Source: Tomocerus qinae
Taxonomy: Eukaryota > Arthropoda > Collembola > Entomobryomorpha > Tomoceridae
NCBI GenBank assembly: GCA_020055645.1
Contig: CM034547.1
Span: 28,520,513 to 28,584,512, forward strand
Direction of reading: 5' to 3'
DNA length: 64,000 bases
This document shows, piece after piece, positions 28,947-42,853 of this stretch (position 1 is the first letter of the stretch; each line of letters begins with the position of its first letter). Below the pieces are notes generated by a model that saw nothing but the letters and a program-made list of their open reading frames with translations, ran no database searches and was not told the origin of the DNA. The translations under genes and the position numbers were made by a program.

Positions 28947-29730
28947 TTTAGGTTAGGTGAATATTTTCTCGTTTATTATACGCGTTCGAGAAGATAGGAA
29001 ACCATTACCGTTAGCCACGATATTTCCACGGGTTTGGTAAATTCACGCTAATTTATGGCATCTAGAATTTCAGCCCCATATTAATCTTTCGGAAGAAACG
29101 GACGCCAACATTCACATTCACTATACACATTCTTAGTACATAGCATTCTAGAACAATTTTCTAATTGAATAGGAAAATATTGAAAACTTGTTAAGACTTT
29201 TACCAAATAATATGAGGAAAAATCATTTTCTCATATTAGGTACACCAATTTCCGATACAAGCAAACAAGTAATTATTATGTGCAATACAAGTCAAACTAG
29301 CTTAAATTAACTTCTAAACCAGCGTAAAATCTTTCAAAATTACTTTTCAATTCAATATATGCTTAATTTTCACTTTTAAATATCCATAATATAGGCTTTG
29401 CTATTTTGCTATGAGAGTTAACTATTTAATATCCAAATTCAAATACATATTGTAATAAACACGTCTACCTCACTAACTACTAACTAGCTATATAAATATT
29501 TTAGGGTGTTCCTTTGATATTAGAACAATAAAGACATAATTGTAAGTAAGATGTATATATGTGGTGGAAATCAAACTGATCAACATGTAATATAATATTT
29601 GTTTTTAATTCAGGTTTGAATGTTAGGCCTGGTAATTTACTGTTTTAAAAAATATTCATACATAGTTTTATATAAAAGACTAATGTAAAAATCTAGTTTA
29701 CATAACAATTTGATTGGGCTTAACACATTT

Positions 29731-30180
29731 CTACTTTTTAGCTTTTTTAGCGGAGGACTGACTACTAGACGAGCTGGAATTCTTACTACCAGAAGCATCA
29801 ACTACAGTTTCAGCTACCAAAACTCGGAAAGTTTTTCCATCGGCAGTTGCTCGCTCTTTGGCGTCACTTTCAATGTTATCATTAATTGTTCTAGTAATAG
29901 CATCACGTAATGATCTAGTTGTTTTCTTAGGTAGAGCAGGGCGATCTGAAATGAAACAGTAAAAATTGTTAGGACTCTTGTTAGGACTACAATAAATTAA
30001 ATAAATATAATCCATAACCTTTAAAAAATCTTAATTGTGTATTCCTTTTCACTTTACAGGTTAGATACGATAGTAAGTAAGCTTCTTACTTTTCTTTTGA
30101 ATATCCTTCTTCTTAGAGATTGCTTTCCCCTTAACTCCTGTAGGCAGTTTAGCTTTAACCTTCAATTTTCCTTGTGGCAT
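29731..30180 (-). CDS. UPF0390 family protein (DUF2462, Leydig cell tumour 10 kDa homologue)
   Basis: Two exons, 30090-30180 and 29731-29945, join as 91 + 215 bases to give 101 residues. The N-terminus begins MPQGKLKVKAKLPTG and continues with KGKAISKKK, and exon 2 opens with NRPALPKKTTR, the small Lys/Arg-rich pattern of the UPF0390 family (human C19orf53). The intron interrupts the Asn codon between the two parts and has GTAAGA and TTTCAG signals. The C-terminus ends in a Ser run and a KKAKK tail. The family is small, basic and probably nuclear or nucleolar; its function is poorly known. The next gene upstream on the same strand is MDP1 copy A, 1.4 kb away. Confidence 0.7.
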
Positions 30181-31590
30181 TTTGATTTGAAGACTCGCTT
30201 ACTAGGGGAAATAAAAGGAAATAAATAATAGTGTCGTGTTTAGTTGCTAGTTTCTACTGACGTTCTTTCTAGTATATATAAATATTATGCATATTGATTA
30301 TAGATATATATATTGAGAATTGAGATCAATATTATATATTTATGATTATTTATAAACCGAACATGTAAATCAGTAAATCTTTTTTGACTTGTGTAATGAA
30401 TCCTGTAGCTGGTAGCGAAATTCAGACTTTCAGACTCGAAATCTGAATCTTTTTGAACTTTGAACGAACGAATCTTAAAACCTTACAAGATGTGTGGAAG
30501 TGATTAAATTTTTATCTCACCTTGTTCAGCAGAAAAAAGAACGAAGAGGAAAAGAGAAATCAATATCCGAAGATGTTTTCTTAGAATTAAAATTCTGTTA
30601 ACTATATGAGTCTAAAATCTCACGTGTGGTTATGCTTTGCCTTGTGGTGATTTGATAAGACCGCTGCCTGCATTTGCCCAAGGTGAAAAAGATGATGTCA
30701 GTCTAGTATAGTGTACGTACAACGTACGTATTTACGTACTTATTGGGTACGTTTTACTTTTACATTATTACCTTACTTACTACTTACCTGCATATGCATC
30801 TACACTCCACGCACTCGTCCCTTAGTCATTAGCATCATCATTATTTACAACATTCATGATCACAGAATCGCTTAAATGGTCGTCACCAACCATGGTTAAT
30901 TATAAACATAGTCATATTCATATGCCAAAATCCGAAAAGTCGAAAAATATAATTCCGGAAAGTCTTGTCGTGCTTAGAAGAATATAATATGACTTTAAAT
31001 TTTAGACCATTTGAGCCTCCTTACATCGTTATTTTGCGCATTGCAAATTTTTTGTCCGGGAGCTGGGCTCAATGGGAAAAATTCTGGAAGCGCAACTGGC
31101 CACGAAAATTCAATTTGAATACTAATTTGCACTTTGCATCGGTTCTCTTGAGGTTTTGCAGTTGAGTTATAGAAATTGCAAAGTGCAAATTGCAAAGCAA
31201 AGGTGTAACAGGCCCCAGTACTCAACCAGTACTCAAAAACAGATTTTAAGATTTTTTTTCGATTCGCAAAATGTACGTAAATAAATAAATACGTATGCTA
31301 TCACTATCGCATCGCATTAGTACATCTCATGTTGAAAAAAGCCAACTTCTTTTTTGAACTGGAACTATTCTTGAAATGAAACCAAAGCTTCGACAAACAA
31401 AAGTGAAATTTTCATGATTTGGAAAGTTCAGGTCATGAGCTCAACCAATTCCTTACTTGTATTGGAACAAATTAATGAGCATGCCCATGCCATCAGGCCA
31501 TCAGTTTCTTCATAAATCGCTTTTAATTTCTATTAAACATAAAAGAAAAGAACTAAAGCTCAAATAAAAGATTCAAAATTTTCGTTTTCA
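30181..31590. other. Intergenic region between UPF0390 and MDP1 copy A
   Basis: Contains the presumptive UPF0390 promoter (just above 30180) and the 3' UTR of MDP1 copy A. A run of TACGTA-type repeats lies near 30713-30760. No coding sequence recognised. Confidence 0.4.
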
Positions 31591-32608
31591 TTAAAGTTTA
31601 TTTTCTTCAAAGTTTGCTATTGAATCTTTAATTAGTTTCATATTGACTCCGTTTTGGACCAAGATGCACTTGACGCCAACTCCTTTCATATCTTGAATGT
31701 TTCTCATTTCGTCATCGAAAAATAGAATTGAACTATAGGGAAGCTTTGTTTCCTCAGCGAACCTAATTTCACATAAAAAAGGTAGCGTTTTATACTAATA
31801 TGCTGTAAGCACACAGATAACCTGGGAGTATGACCTTTAAAATTGCAAAACAATTATTTGTAAAGATTTTTGTTAGAAATATATACAAGTGCATGTCTAT
31901 CGTCTATCCTATCTTTTCTCCGTTTTGACAGACTTACACTTTAAAATGGTTTATTTTACACCCAGGATAGATTTCTTTGTATTTGAAGTATTTATTCCAA
32001 TCAAATAAATCAAGAAGCTGTTTGGCTCCTTCAGGTTTAGTCGTTCTTGAAGCCGCTGCAAGTGTGTAGCCTTCTTGTGTCAGATATTCTAATACTGCTG
32101 GAACCTCTGGATAGCATTTGATATCTTCATTATATTTATCCACAATTCGGGTCCTGTAAATGAGTAAAGAATACTTTTACTGTACACAATTTTTGACGTA
32201 TCACTTGTAATTATACGTATTTTCCATCTACATCTACATACATTTTAAAAGACTCAATTTTTTTTAGTAGTATTATATGAGTTCAATAAAAATTGATGTT
32301 ATGCAGTTATGCCCTAGTCATTATCTCTATCTGTATAAAAAATCGATGCATCCATGATGCATCACACAATAATTAAATGTTAAGTAGAAAGTACCCTTTC
32401 ATAAAGAAAGGAGGATTGACTGTCGAGTCCACATGAAAAGGCCACAGCGTACAATCTAGAATAACATGATAAACCATTCTTTAGGCTTTGGCAGAATTTA
32501 TGTATGTAATTAAGTACTTATGCAAGGCTAATTAACAAAGTATTATATTATGGCAAGTAAGTAACCAATACCGAGATCAAAAACGATTAAGCCTGGTCTG
32601 TTAGCCAT
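31591..32608 (-). CDS. Mdp1: Magnesium-dependent phosphatase 1, copy A
   Basis: Small HAD-superfamily phosphatase, cytosolic, proposed to act on protein tyrosine phosphate and glycation-derived phosphosugars. Four exons: 32572-32608, 32395-32455, 31938-32153 and 31591-31762 give 161 residues (human MDP1 176). HAD motif I is FDLDCTLW with the nucleophile Asp11 and general acid Asp13, formed across the first intron. Motif II lies in AAASRTT, the family signature YKEIYPGCKINHF follows, and motif IV is ILFFDDEMRNI. The C-terminus is GVKCILVQNGVNMKLI with a short tail. All introns are GT-AG and phases agree. It shares exon lengths with copy B (37059-38802). Confidence 0.9.
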
Positions 32609-34842
32609 TTGTGATATAGTTCTGTAGATTCGATTCACAATGGAAAATTGTCTCAATACTACTTGAAAATTAATACCGTCCTAGAATTGAATAGAATGTA
32701 AAAACACTATGTATATTCCTGGAGCAATTATGAAAGGTCGTGCTGAATACTTTTCACAAGTCTGTGTAATTGCACTTGTATTTATTCTAAGACATAAAAA
32801 CTAGTTACTTTGTGGTTAAAGAATGTTCGTTATTAACAACATTATTAAGTACCATAAATATTATATTTTGAAGATTCTTTGGGAATATGTTTGAGCAGTT
32901 TATGGTGAGAGAGAACTATGAGTAGCAGACACAAAGAATGAAGAAATAGGTTCAGATTTTTGCTAAGGTTAATAATAGAATTATATGATCGTATGATTGT
33001 TTATAGCAATATGTCTATAGATTGGAAGTTTTGTCTACACTACTATTCTGTATAAACAGTGTTGGGTTCAGTCAGTATACCTATAGTAATAACTCCAACA
33101 TGTTATCCTGATATTGTGAATAATAATAACCGAATTTTTAGCTGGGAAAGTAAGGTAAAGATAAACTAAAGTAATAGAACGCAACTTGTGTAAATTTGGG
33201 AATCAGAAAGAATATGAGACTCGTTCAGTTATCAGGTTCTCTGGACTGTAAGCAGATACATGTTGAAAGTGTCGTTAGTTGGGATATGGGAAAACATGCA
33301 TGATTATGATTACACTATACTACGTTATACAATTAGTTTATAGTACTGCAGTGTAGTGATTAACATGATTCCATTTCGCAAATATACGGAATACGGAATA
33401 TGTAGCATAATTTGAGTTGAAAAGCCTATTACCCGGGTTTTTAAAACAGTTGCACCAACCAAGGAGTTGTTCTTACTCGTCTCACAGAAAAGATTCTCTC
33501 TGACGAGTGATTCACAACACAACCTTAACTCAAACTTTTATGCACTACGCACAAATGAAATCTCCTGAGACAATCAACTTCCTTTTATCACACTAGCAAA
33601 AACTTATTTATACCCGAGAAAATTTCATATTTAAAGATAAAGTGATGAACTGGGCATCCTTAGACCCGTACGGTTACATTGAATAACTCTTACACAGACA
33701 TCACTCATGTCATACATAACACTCATATATAAGAGACTTACTCCGTTACTCCTAAAAAGTAGTCCTAATCCTAATGTTGTAGTTATAATATTGTGTAAGG
33801 GAATATCGAAAAGTGATTGAATGCATAACTGCAATTTGGGCTCTGCTGTGGTTAAACAAGGGATCATAATATAGCTGAGGGTTAATCGGAATATTTACTC
33901 CTAGTTTCTCGCACCGATTATAGACGCAGCAGACCCCTCGGCAATTCCTTCTGGTCGAAATTTGATAATTTTATATTTAATTTTCCAATCGTTTCCTCCA
34001 ATTAGTATTTTTAGACACCAAGGATGAAGAGTAAAAAGAGTGGTGGGGAAAAAATGGATAGGATCGCACTCCTAAAAGACTTTTCATATAATGCCAGTTA
34101 GTACTATAGTACTGTGTGTTTGACTGTGTGTAATGCAGCTTATGCAATAATATCAGCTTAAGATTGTTTTTCAGTTAAATAATATTAAATACATTGAAAA
34201 CTAAATTCATTTGTGAACCTTATCAAGGTGTTACGAGTGTGGATACTTAAAGGGAGAAAATTCCAATGCAATTAAAAACATTCAAGTAATATCTCTGGAA
34301 TAGGAGAAAGAAGTGGACTTTTGTCAATCCCGGCTTAGGTGTCAATCCCGGACAGCAAACTCTCAAGGTCAGGAGAGTTTGCATGTCATGTCCCTGCAGG
34401 GACATGTTCTTCCCTATAAGTACACAGTCCCTATAAGCATTGGCGAAAGGAAAGTTCTACTTTGATTTGATGGTTAGGAAAGTGTTTGATCCCGGTTTTC
34501 CCATATGCCTTGATTATTGATCATAATTCAGTGCGGGTCGTGGGCGGAGTGCGTGTTGTGATCAGTGATCGAAGATCTTGGTGTTCCGGAATTTAATGTT
34601 CCGATTCTCGATTTGGGACCTTGTTGTTCTTGCTGTTCTTATGCAACCTATACACAGCGGCTTTCTTGAGTGCAGCGGGAAGTCTGCGTTTGTCAAATTC
34701 TGCGATGAGGGATTAATCGGAGAATACTTCGCAAAATTATTTTATTACAATTCAATTCAACTAAAAGTTAGTTAAAGAAAATTAAACTATTTCGAGTAGA
34801 ACCTATTTTTGTGATCGGCTAGGTAAAACTGCTTAGGGTAAA
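32609..34842. other. Intergenic region between divergent genes MDP1 copy A and PSMG3
   Basis: MDP1 copy A starts at 32608 on the minus strand and PSMG3 at 34843 on the plus strand, so both promoters should lie here. Around 34330-34440 are short self-repeats (TCAATCCCGG twice, CCCTGCAGGGACATG). A 65-codon plus-strand frame at 34578-34775 is probably 5' leader. Confidence 0.4.
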
Positions 34843-35232
34843 ATGTCTCTGGATACTGCTTACCCTGTTAAAAATTTATCTGCCGTGACAAAATCTTTAA
34901 CGACAATATTTGCCCAAGTTTATAGCAATCGAGTGTTTGTCGTGATCACTGATAAAGATACTCACAATTTTGGGACATTAATCCAAGTAAGAAAAGATTA
35001 CAGCGTTAATTTTGAGGAAGGAAACGACTTATGTACTGAAAACGAGACAACCTTTGATATTAACGTGCTATTCGGTGTTGAAAAACCAGAGTATCTCCTT
35101 GCGGCTAGAATTTTTGGTTCAAAGCTTAGCATTGAAAAACCGATTTTATTTAGCTTAGCCATTAAAAACTTTGAAAAACAATATTTGCAGGAAATAACCG
35201 ACGAACTAACCGATCTTCTTAAGTCAGCATAA
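34843..35232 (+). CDS. Psmg3: Proteasome assembly chaperone 3 (PSMG3/PAC3)
   Basis: Intronless gene of 129 residues (human PSMG3 122). PAC3 with PAC4 helps to assemble the 20S proteasome alpha ring. The small beta-rich fold of the family shows as VFVVITDKDTHNFGTLIQV near residues 31-49 (human LVLVTQFGKMGTLVSLE), then DINVLFGVEKPEYLLAARIF (human KVLLGQDEPLIHVFAKNL) and a final amphipathic helix ending TDELTDLLKSA. Divergent overall, so the call rests on order of motifs and length. GPN2 follows on the same strand 284 bp downstream. Confidence 0.8.
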   Translation: MSLDTAYPVKNLSAVTKSLTTIFAQVYSNRVFVVITDKDTHNFGTLIQVRKDYSVNFEEGNDLCTENETTFDINVLFGVEKPEYLLAARIFGSKLSIEKPILFSLAIKNFEKQYLQEITDELTDLLKSA

Positions 35233-35515
35233 AATATCGTCAATCGTGGGCAATTTTACCAACAACCATCGCTGCTCTGTGTTGTTCTGTTATCTTTCTT
35301 TATTCCTTATTGTACACATAGGTCATAGGTTTACTTATAAACAAGTCTTTCAAATTAATCTATATAGTCTAATATACAGAATTACAGAACTGAAGGAATT
35401 AGATAAACCAAACCTAATAAACTGTTTACTTCAATAGGGGTTTGTTGTTGGTAAACATTTGGTGATTAAATTAAGGTTGATATTAAGGTTTCGTTACATT
35501 TTTTGATCTTCAAAT

Positions 35516-36660
35516 ATGGAAAGTATGGATTACTCCACCAATGAATCCGCAAAATCATCTGTTTCTGCCAACGACATCAATGGCAGTGCTGGGGCTACTG
35601 CATCCGGTGTTATTTTTGGGCAAGTTGTTCTTGGCCCACCTGGATCTGGGAAAACTACGTATTGTTTCCGAATGGCAGAGTATCTTAGAAGCAAGTTTGG
35701 CAAAGAGAATGTCATAATCGTCAATCTAGATCCGGGAAATGACAGTTTGCCTAATGAATGTGATATTGACGCCTGTGACATCATATCAGTGGAAGACGTA
35801 ATGGATAGATTACAGCTTGGTCCAAATGGAGCCTTGATATATTGTATGAAATTCCTGGATGAAAATTTTGAAGTAAAGGTTGTGCACAAAATTAAGGAAA
35901 GGCTTGCATCTCTTCAAAATAAGGGACCGCATTGGGTTATTTTTGACATGCCTGGTCAGGTAATATACTACAAATTGCAAAAGATTTTCTAAAGTGGAAT
36001 GCACATTGGTACAATGTACAACATAATTTTCTAATTGGTTAATCGAATTTATTTTTAGGTTGAATTAAATACTCATGTGGATTCTGTTAAAAATATTGTG
36101 GATCAATTGGGAAGTTCTGGATTTCGCCTTTGCTCATTACATTTAGTTGATTCACATTATTGCTCTGATCCAGGTAATATTTTAAATTGAGTCAGTAAAT
36201 TATAGCGAAGCTAAGCTATGTTTTAAAATCACTCTAACTGTATATCACTTTTACAATTTTACCTTACCTTTTCAGCAAATAAAATATAGTCCATCCAAAC
36301 ATAAAATAAGGTTTATTTATTGCAGGGAAATACATTGCTTGTCTTCTCACGAGCCTGACCACAATGCTACACATAAGTCTTCCTCATATAAACATTTTGT
36401 CTAAAATTGATTTGGTGGACAAATATGGAAAATTGCCGTTCAATTTGGATTACTATACAGAAGTACTTGACCTAAATTACTTAGTCGATGTTTTGGACAG
36501 TGACAAAGGAACCAACAAATACAAGGCTCTCAATAGTTCCATTGCCGAGCTGGTGGACTCATACAGTCTTGTATCATTTCAAGTGCTAGATGTGCAAAAT
36601 GATTTATTAGTGGAAAAATTAGCTACACTTATTGACCGAATTCTAGGTAGAATTATGTAA
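35516..36660 (+). CDS. Gpn2: GPN-loop GTPase 2 (GPN2)
   Basis: GTPase needed with GPN1 and GPN3 for assembly and nuclear import of RNA polymerases. Exons 35516-35959, 36059-36173 and 36326-36660 give 297 residues. After a Ser-rich 30-residue N-terminal extension comes the P-loop GPPGSGKTTYC, then NLDPGNDSLPNECDI, the GPN loop in LGPNGALIYCMKF, the G3 element DMPGQ at the first exon border, VELNTH and HLVDSHYCSDP, the G4 region ILSKIDL, and YGKLPFNLDYYTEVLDL, all typical of GPN2. The protein ends at DRILGRIM, about 45 residues earlier than human GPN2, and I find no convincing extra 3' exon. It lies tail-to-tail with MDP1 copy B (399 bp apart). Confidence 0.93.
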
Positions 36661-37058
36661 AGCTTCCTTTTTTGTTCTTATTGAGGGGAAACAAAATAAT
36701 AATTAATAATAACAACATAGATAATGATTTAATATGTTCAATTTTCGAACCGTTTATTTACCTGTTTGTAAAGAATATGTGAAATGTGTAGGGATTCTCT
36801 GATCTGTCTGCATCTGTAAATTATAAATGTGTGACGGAGAGAAATGCTCAGTATTTGTTTGCTATTGAAGTACAGATTATTATTACAGATATATTGATGT
36901 TGTTTTGTGGAAAATAAACATTGAACTGAAATTGGGAAATGAGAGCTGTACAAATATATGATTTGTTTACATCTGTTTGGAATTGTAATTAAAAATAAAA
37001 ACGTATTTGAAAATCACTTGAGAGTTTACTACACACAGTACATAGAACAGTCCATTCA

Positions 37059-38802
<1,744 letters not shown>

Positions 38803-40134
38803 AGTACAATAATGTTTCCGGTTTAATTCTAACAATAACTCGGTAACAGAAACTTTTCTGGTGAAATGTCCGTATGTTGTAGAATCAATGTAAATGGCTA
38901 AAACTAAGTGAATAAATATCATGGAAAATTACTCCAGTTATGATTCATGATTTTTGTGTAAACTTAGTAGAATTTCACAAGCCAACTTTCTCAAGGAAAT
39001 CTTATAATCTATACCTTTATTTTTACTTTTATGTGATTTTGATAACTCATTCGGTATTCAGCCAGTTTAAACTTACCGGATAGGATTTTTGCAGATTTGA
39101 ATTTGCACACTTACATAACTTATGCAATGCACGGTACGGTGAATGAGGGTGATGATACTATGGTATGGATTATGGATGGATGGACTATAATATGATACTC
39201 TCACTCACACCTGCACTCTCTCCGTCTCACGTCGCCTCGCCGGTATAAGTATGCGATATGCAATTGCAATGGAAAATTGAATGTAAACAATTAAATAATT
39301 GATGATTTCCCTTTTATGTTTTCTTTCTATCAAACACATTTGTGCCCAGTGTACAAAATTTACCACTTTTTAGCCTTTTTTACCATCACAGTGGTAAAAA
39401 TGCACTTAATGGTAAAAATGCATTTAATGGTAAAAATGGTAAATTTTAGCGATTGATTAGACAGCTAGGTACAGATACACTAGACTTCCTAAAATAAAAG
39501 TTTTAAAAATTTGTTTTCTATGAAATATTTCCAATATCAATTAAATTAATCATATTTATTTGATTGTACACCAAAAGTTATAAAAAAATGAAGAAAGAAA
39601 GATTGTATTTGGTATCGCCCATTTAAAATTGATGCTAATTTAATTGCAATTAATTTCTCAATCGGCAAGGGTTGTTAGCGCCCTCATTTGTTGAATCCTA
39701 CTCTGATTGATGAGCACTCATCAATTTGTGACAACAATGATCATCTGCTAAGCTATTTCGTACTTTGCCCCCGAATTTTGTTCAAAATTTAAACACGAAA
39801 TTGAAACTATTTTTTACCATTTTTACCATTTATACCACTTACCACTACTTTTTAGGTAGTGGTATTTAACGTTAAAATACCATTAAAAACCACTTACCAC
39901 TGGTAAGTGGTAAATGGTATTTTGTACACTGTTTGTGCCAAACAACGCATTTTTGTAAAATAACTGTGTTTATAAGTAGGATGATATGATCCAGGGCGAG
40001 TGAAATTATTGTAATAGGGAAGACAGGACAGAAAGTTGATTTTACAATTTATTTTTAACTTTTAGAATAAAAGAAACTAATCATATGTGAGAACATTAAT
40101 TTGGTTTCAATTTGTATAGCAAAGGAGCTGGTTT
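38803..40134. other. Intergenic region between MDP1 copy B and rolling stone
   Basis: Contains the presumptive MDP1 copy B promoter (38803-39300) and, at 39347-39931, the hAT-type element listed separately. The rest up to 40134 should be rolling stone 3' UTR. No additional gene is visible. Confidence 0.5.
39347..39931. mobile_element. Non-autonomous hAT-type transposon (585 bp) with 8-bp target duplication
   Basis: The element begins CAGTGTACAAAATTTACCAC and ends with the complement, GTGGTAAATGG...TTTTGTACACTG. It is flanked by perfect direct repeats TTTGTGCC at 39339-39346 and 39932-39939. An 8-bp duplication and CAGTG...CACTG ends define the hAT superfamily. The arms are filled with short GGTAAAAATG / TTTTTACCATT repeats, so the subterminal regions are internally repetitive, as in many hAT elements where transposase binds such sites. 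There is no transposase coding sequence, so movement would depend on an autonomous copy elsewhere. Confidence 0.88.
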
Positions 40135-41476
40135 TTAGGTCTCTACAATATCTTTTGCATTGTTGCCATTTTCTTGCTTTATATTACTTGTTCCGGGCAT
40201 TTCATTCTCAATTACAATATCAACAACAGCAGTAGCAGTGGCATTGGTTGTGCTTCGTTCTGTGGCAGGAGTGTTGGTGGGAGCTGTCTTATAAGTGTAC
40301 TCGTGATAGCTGTAGACATCATATTTCATTATTGAAGAGACCATAATAAGTCTTAAAATATATACCGCCCATAAGACCATATGCAAAATTCCAGCTATGA
40401 AAGCGATGAAGAAACAATATGCCACTGTCAAACCAGGGTAATGTTTCCAATTCAATATGGGATAAATATAATCCTGGTCATTAGGGTACTTTTGTTTTGA
40501 TAATTCGTAAAATCCCCTGTAAATGACATATTTCATTATAATTGGGTACATCAAACTTATTTCTATGTTCAAGTGTTCTTAGAATTCGTCACTTACGTAA
40601 AAGATGCATATATAACTGCATATACTGCCAGGTAGACAAAATGAGTGACATGGACTGGTACAGCATTAACCATTATGTCAATTACTGCGAATATACTATT
40701 TCCAGCATGAACCATATAATTTGCAGGATAGGCACAAGGAGGAATATGCATTTTATGTAAAGTATCGTTTCGGATGTTTTCCATTATTACTGGGTACAGA
40801 ACAATCCAATAAACTAATGAAATAACCAACGGGATAACGCACACGGAACTTAATAAAATCCAAATGAGCCTTTCGACGATATTTAGCTGAGTTGGCAAAA
40901 GAGTGTCCAATCTAGCAATATCTTGGCAAAAAAAGGAGAAAAAAAACTTTTACAAATTGACATTACCAATTTTTCGCATTTGTATTCATCTATTTAGATC
41001 TCCTTACCTTCCTTCTGCAGTCTTTCAGCGAGTAAATGATATAACACATTTAAAAAAAATAGAGTCCCGTATATGGCCTGAGTAACCACGGACCAATTAG
41101 TTAGATAGATTGAATAGAAAGTTCTCACTTCCGTGTCACAAGTAAGATCGACCATTATTGCAGAGATAAAATAGATCATGTAAATTGCTCTATATAGAAG
41201 ATATATAAGAGAAACTCCTTTGTTGCTCAAGAAGTTTTCCCACTGTTTAAGATTCATAATATATAACATAATGAATGTAATATTCATATGCACGGTAAAT
41301 TGTGCACGATTTAGTAAATGGCTATCAAGAATTTAGTAATATTGATTTTAGATAATGATGAACTATTTTCTTACTTCACTCTTCATAAACAATACTTTGC
41401 GAATTCCATTGGGATTCAAATCTTCTTTAAAATTTCGAAACGCCTTATGAAAGTCTTTGAATTTTCTCACTGGCAT
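40135..41476 (-). CDS. rost: Protein rolling stone-like, multi-pass membrane protein
   Basis: Four exons, 41375-41476, 41008-41242, 40597-40921 and 40135-40516, give 347 residues in consistent phase. Drosophila rolling stone is a plasma-membrane protein needed for myoblast fusion; the family is widespread in arthropods and its biochemical activity is unknown. Family landmarks are FYSIYLTNWSVVTQAIYG in exon 2, VHAGNSIFAVIDIM followed by PVHVTHFVYLAVYAVIY in exon 3, and YIYPILNWKHYPGLT in exon 4. About seven hydrophobic segments are visible. The C-terminal tail is hydrophilic and Thr/Ala/Asn-rich (APTNTPATERSTTNATATA). A decayed copy of exons 2-4 lies at 51695-52723 in the same orientation, beyond the inserted retrotransposon. 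Confidence 0.87.
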
Positions 41477-42209
41477 TTTGAATGTAAGTATCGAATATTA
41501 ACTGTGTATGAGATAACAGGGAAGAGTATTCATAATACGGAATAGATAATTAGGTATTTATCTAACGACTCGAACTTATTTACTGTGGACAATTTGTGCA
41601 TTATACTAGTTGCATATTTCTCAACTACAGCTCATTTTTAGCGGATAAAAATTATGATCTTGTATTCAAGAATTCTATTTTTATCTGAAGACTATGAACC
41701 TAAAGACTGAAGATCTTTACAAGAAAGTTTATTAAATATTGGATAGGAACAAATAGAACTACATAGTGGTAATGAGTTGGGCTTTGCTCTGATTATAATA
41801 TTATTTTGTTTTGGCTACTACTTTAGCCTTTGCTAAACTTGTTTGGCGACGAAAAGGGCTATTATCATACACAGTTAGTTAAGCTAAGGGTTTCCACGCA
41901 ACAGCAGATATATCCATTTTATGCTTAGATAATCAAAAGTGAATCATCAAATTATCCCCATTCCCCCATAATATTTCTTATGCTTTGACTTTCTTTGTAA
42001 AAAATAACCTCCAGCTCGGGGTTCCACTCAGTTCCACTATAGGTCTGGGTTGTTTTGTAATTTTGAATCATATCTGTATGTAGAGAAAAACACTCTTTGT
42101 ACGTTTGCAACTAATCAGCAATAACCTGCCTTATTCAGGCGAGCTAATACGATGTGCAACCTATAGGATAATGTAACTTATTTGATCTAGTTGTACAATT
42201 CTTTGCTCT
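41477..42209. other. 5' flank of rolling stone up to the retrotransposon
   Basis: AT-rich sequence without open frames of note; likely the rolling stone promoter and 5' UTR. The last four bases (CTCT, 42206-42209) are the left copy of the retrotransposon target duplication. Confidence 0.45.
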
Positions 42210-42702
42210 TGTGAGTGTTGTGAGAGTGTTGTGGGTGATATGAGTTAGTCTAATCTCAATGGTTGGGGATGAGGACCGGAGAAAACTAACTATTTGATCT
42301 TACGTGATGAAATGTGAATTACGAATATGAATTCAATTATGCAATACGATAATACTCACAAATGAATAATGTAAAAGGAGTAATTGAGGATATTTGTGAG
42401 GTGCAAAGATTTAATCAATTAAAGGAACTTGAAAGTAAAGAATAAGAATTGAAATAGCCAATTATAATACAAGTTAAACGCAAGCAGAGTTTATTTGGTG
42501 AACTCTACTGACTGAAATCTAGACTCGAACTGATACGCCACAAGTCGTCTCGCACGCTCGCGACTTGGCTTGTCTGGCTGTAGGCGGTACTGGCGGGTGC
42601 CGTACCAAACAACCAATGAGAGTTAACCAGATAAACACTTATCATACAGTACATAGGGTAGTTCATGCAGAGATACAACTTATACTATACTCAACTCTTA
42701 CA
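42210..42702 (-). repeat. 3' LTR of the Gypsy element
   Basis: 493 bp, TG...CA ends. Carries AATAAA on the element strand at about 42490-42495 and a GC-rich block (42535-42605) with the inverted pair CAAGTCG / CGACTTG. It appears identical to 51124-51616. Confidence 0.93.
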
Positions 42703-42853
42703 CAGCCCGCCGACCAAGACGTCAGACCTCCTGGTATGACCTCAGGTCGTCGTTATATTTTATATAATTTTAGAAATAACATCAACGAAACAATAATTCA
42801 ATTTACAAATTCAAACCTAACCATAAATCAAATAACTTATGATATAATACAGC

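Larger units (their letters stand above)
17010..29730. other. 12.7 kb region with no recognised gene
   Basis: AT-rich DNA holding only short random-looking open frames on both strands. The part next to 17010 should contain the promoter and 5' UTR of the PNRC-type gene. Two inverted-repeat elements listed separately (22203-22410 and 28866-28946) are the only structured sequences I can support. A regulatory or long non-coding RNA role cannot be judged from sequence. Confidence 0.4.

Noticed and set aside
34578..34775. 65-codon frame with hydrophobic N-terminus upstream of PSMG3
   Set aside because: Resembles a signal peptide but ends quickly and lies where the PSMG3 5' leader should be; could be an upstream ORF, not supported as a gene.
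42535..42605. tRNA gene suggested by AGTTCGAGTCT on the minus strand of the LTR
   Set aside because: No A box, acceptor stem or anticodon arm fits around the T-loop-like sequence.
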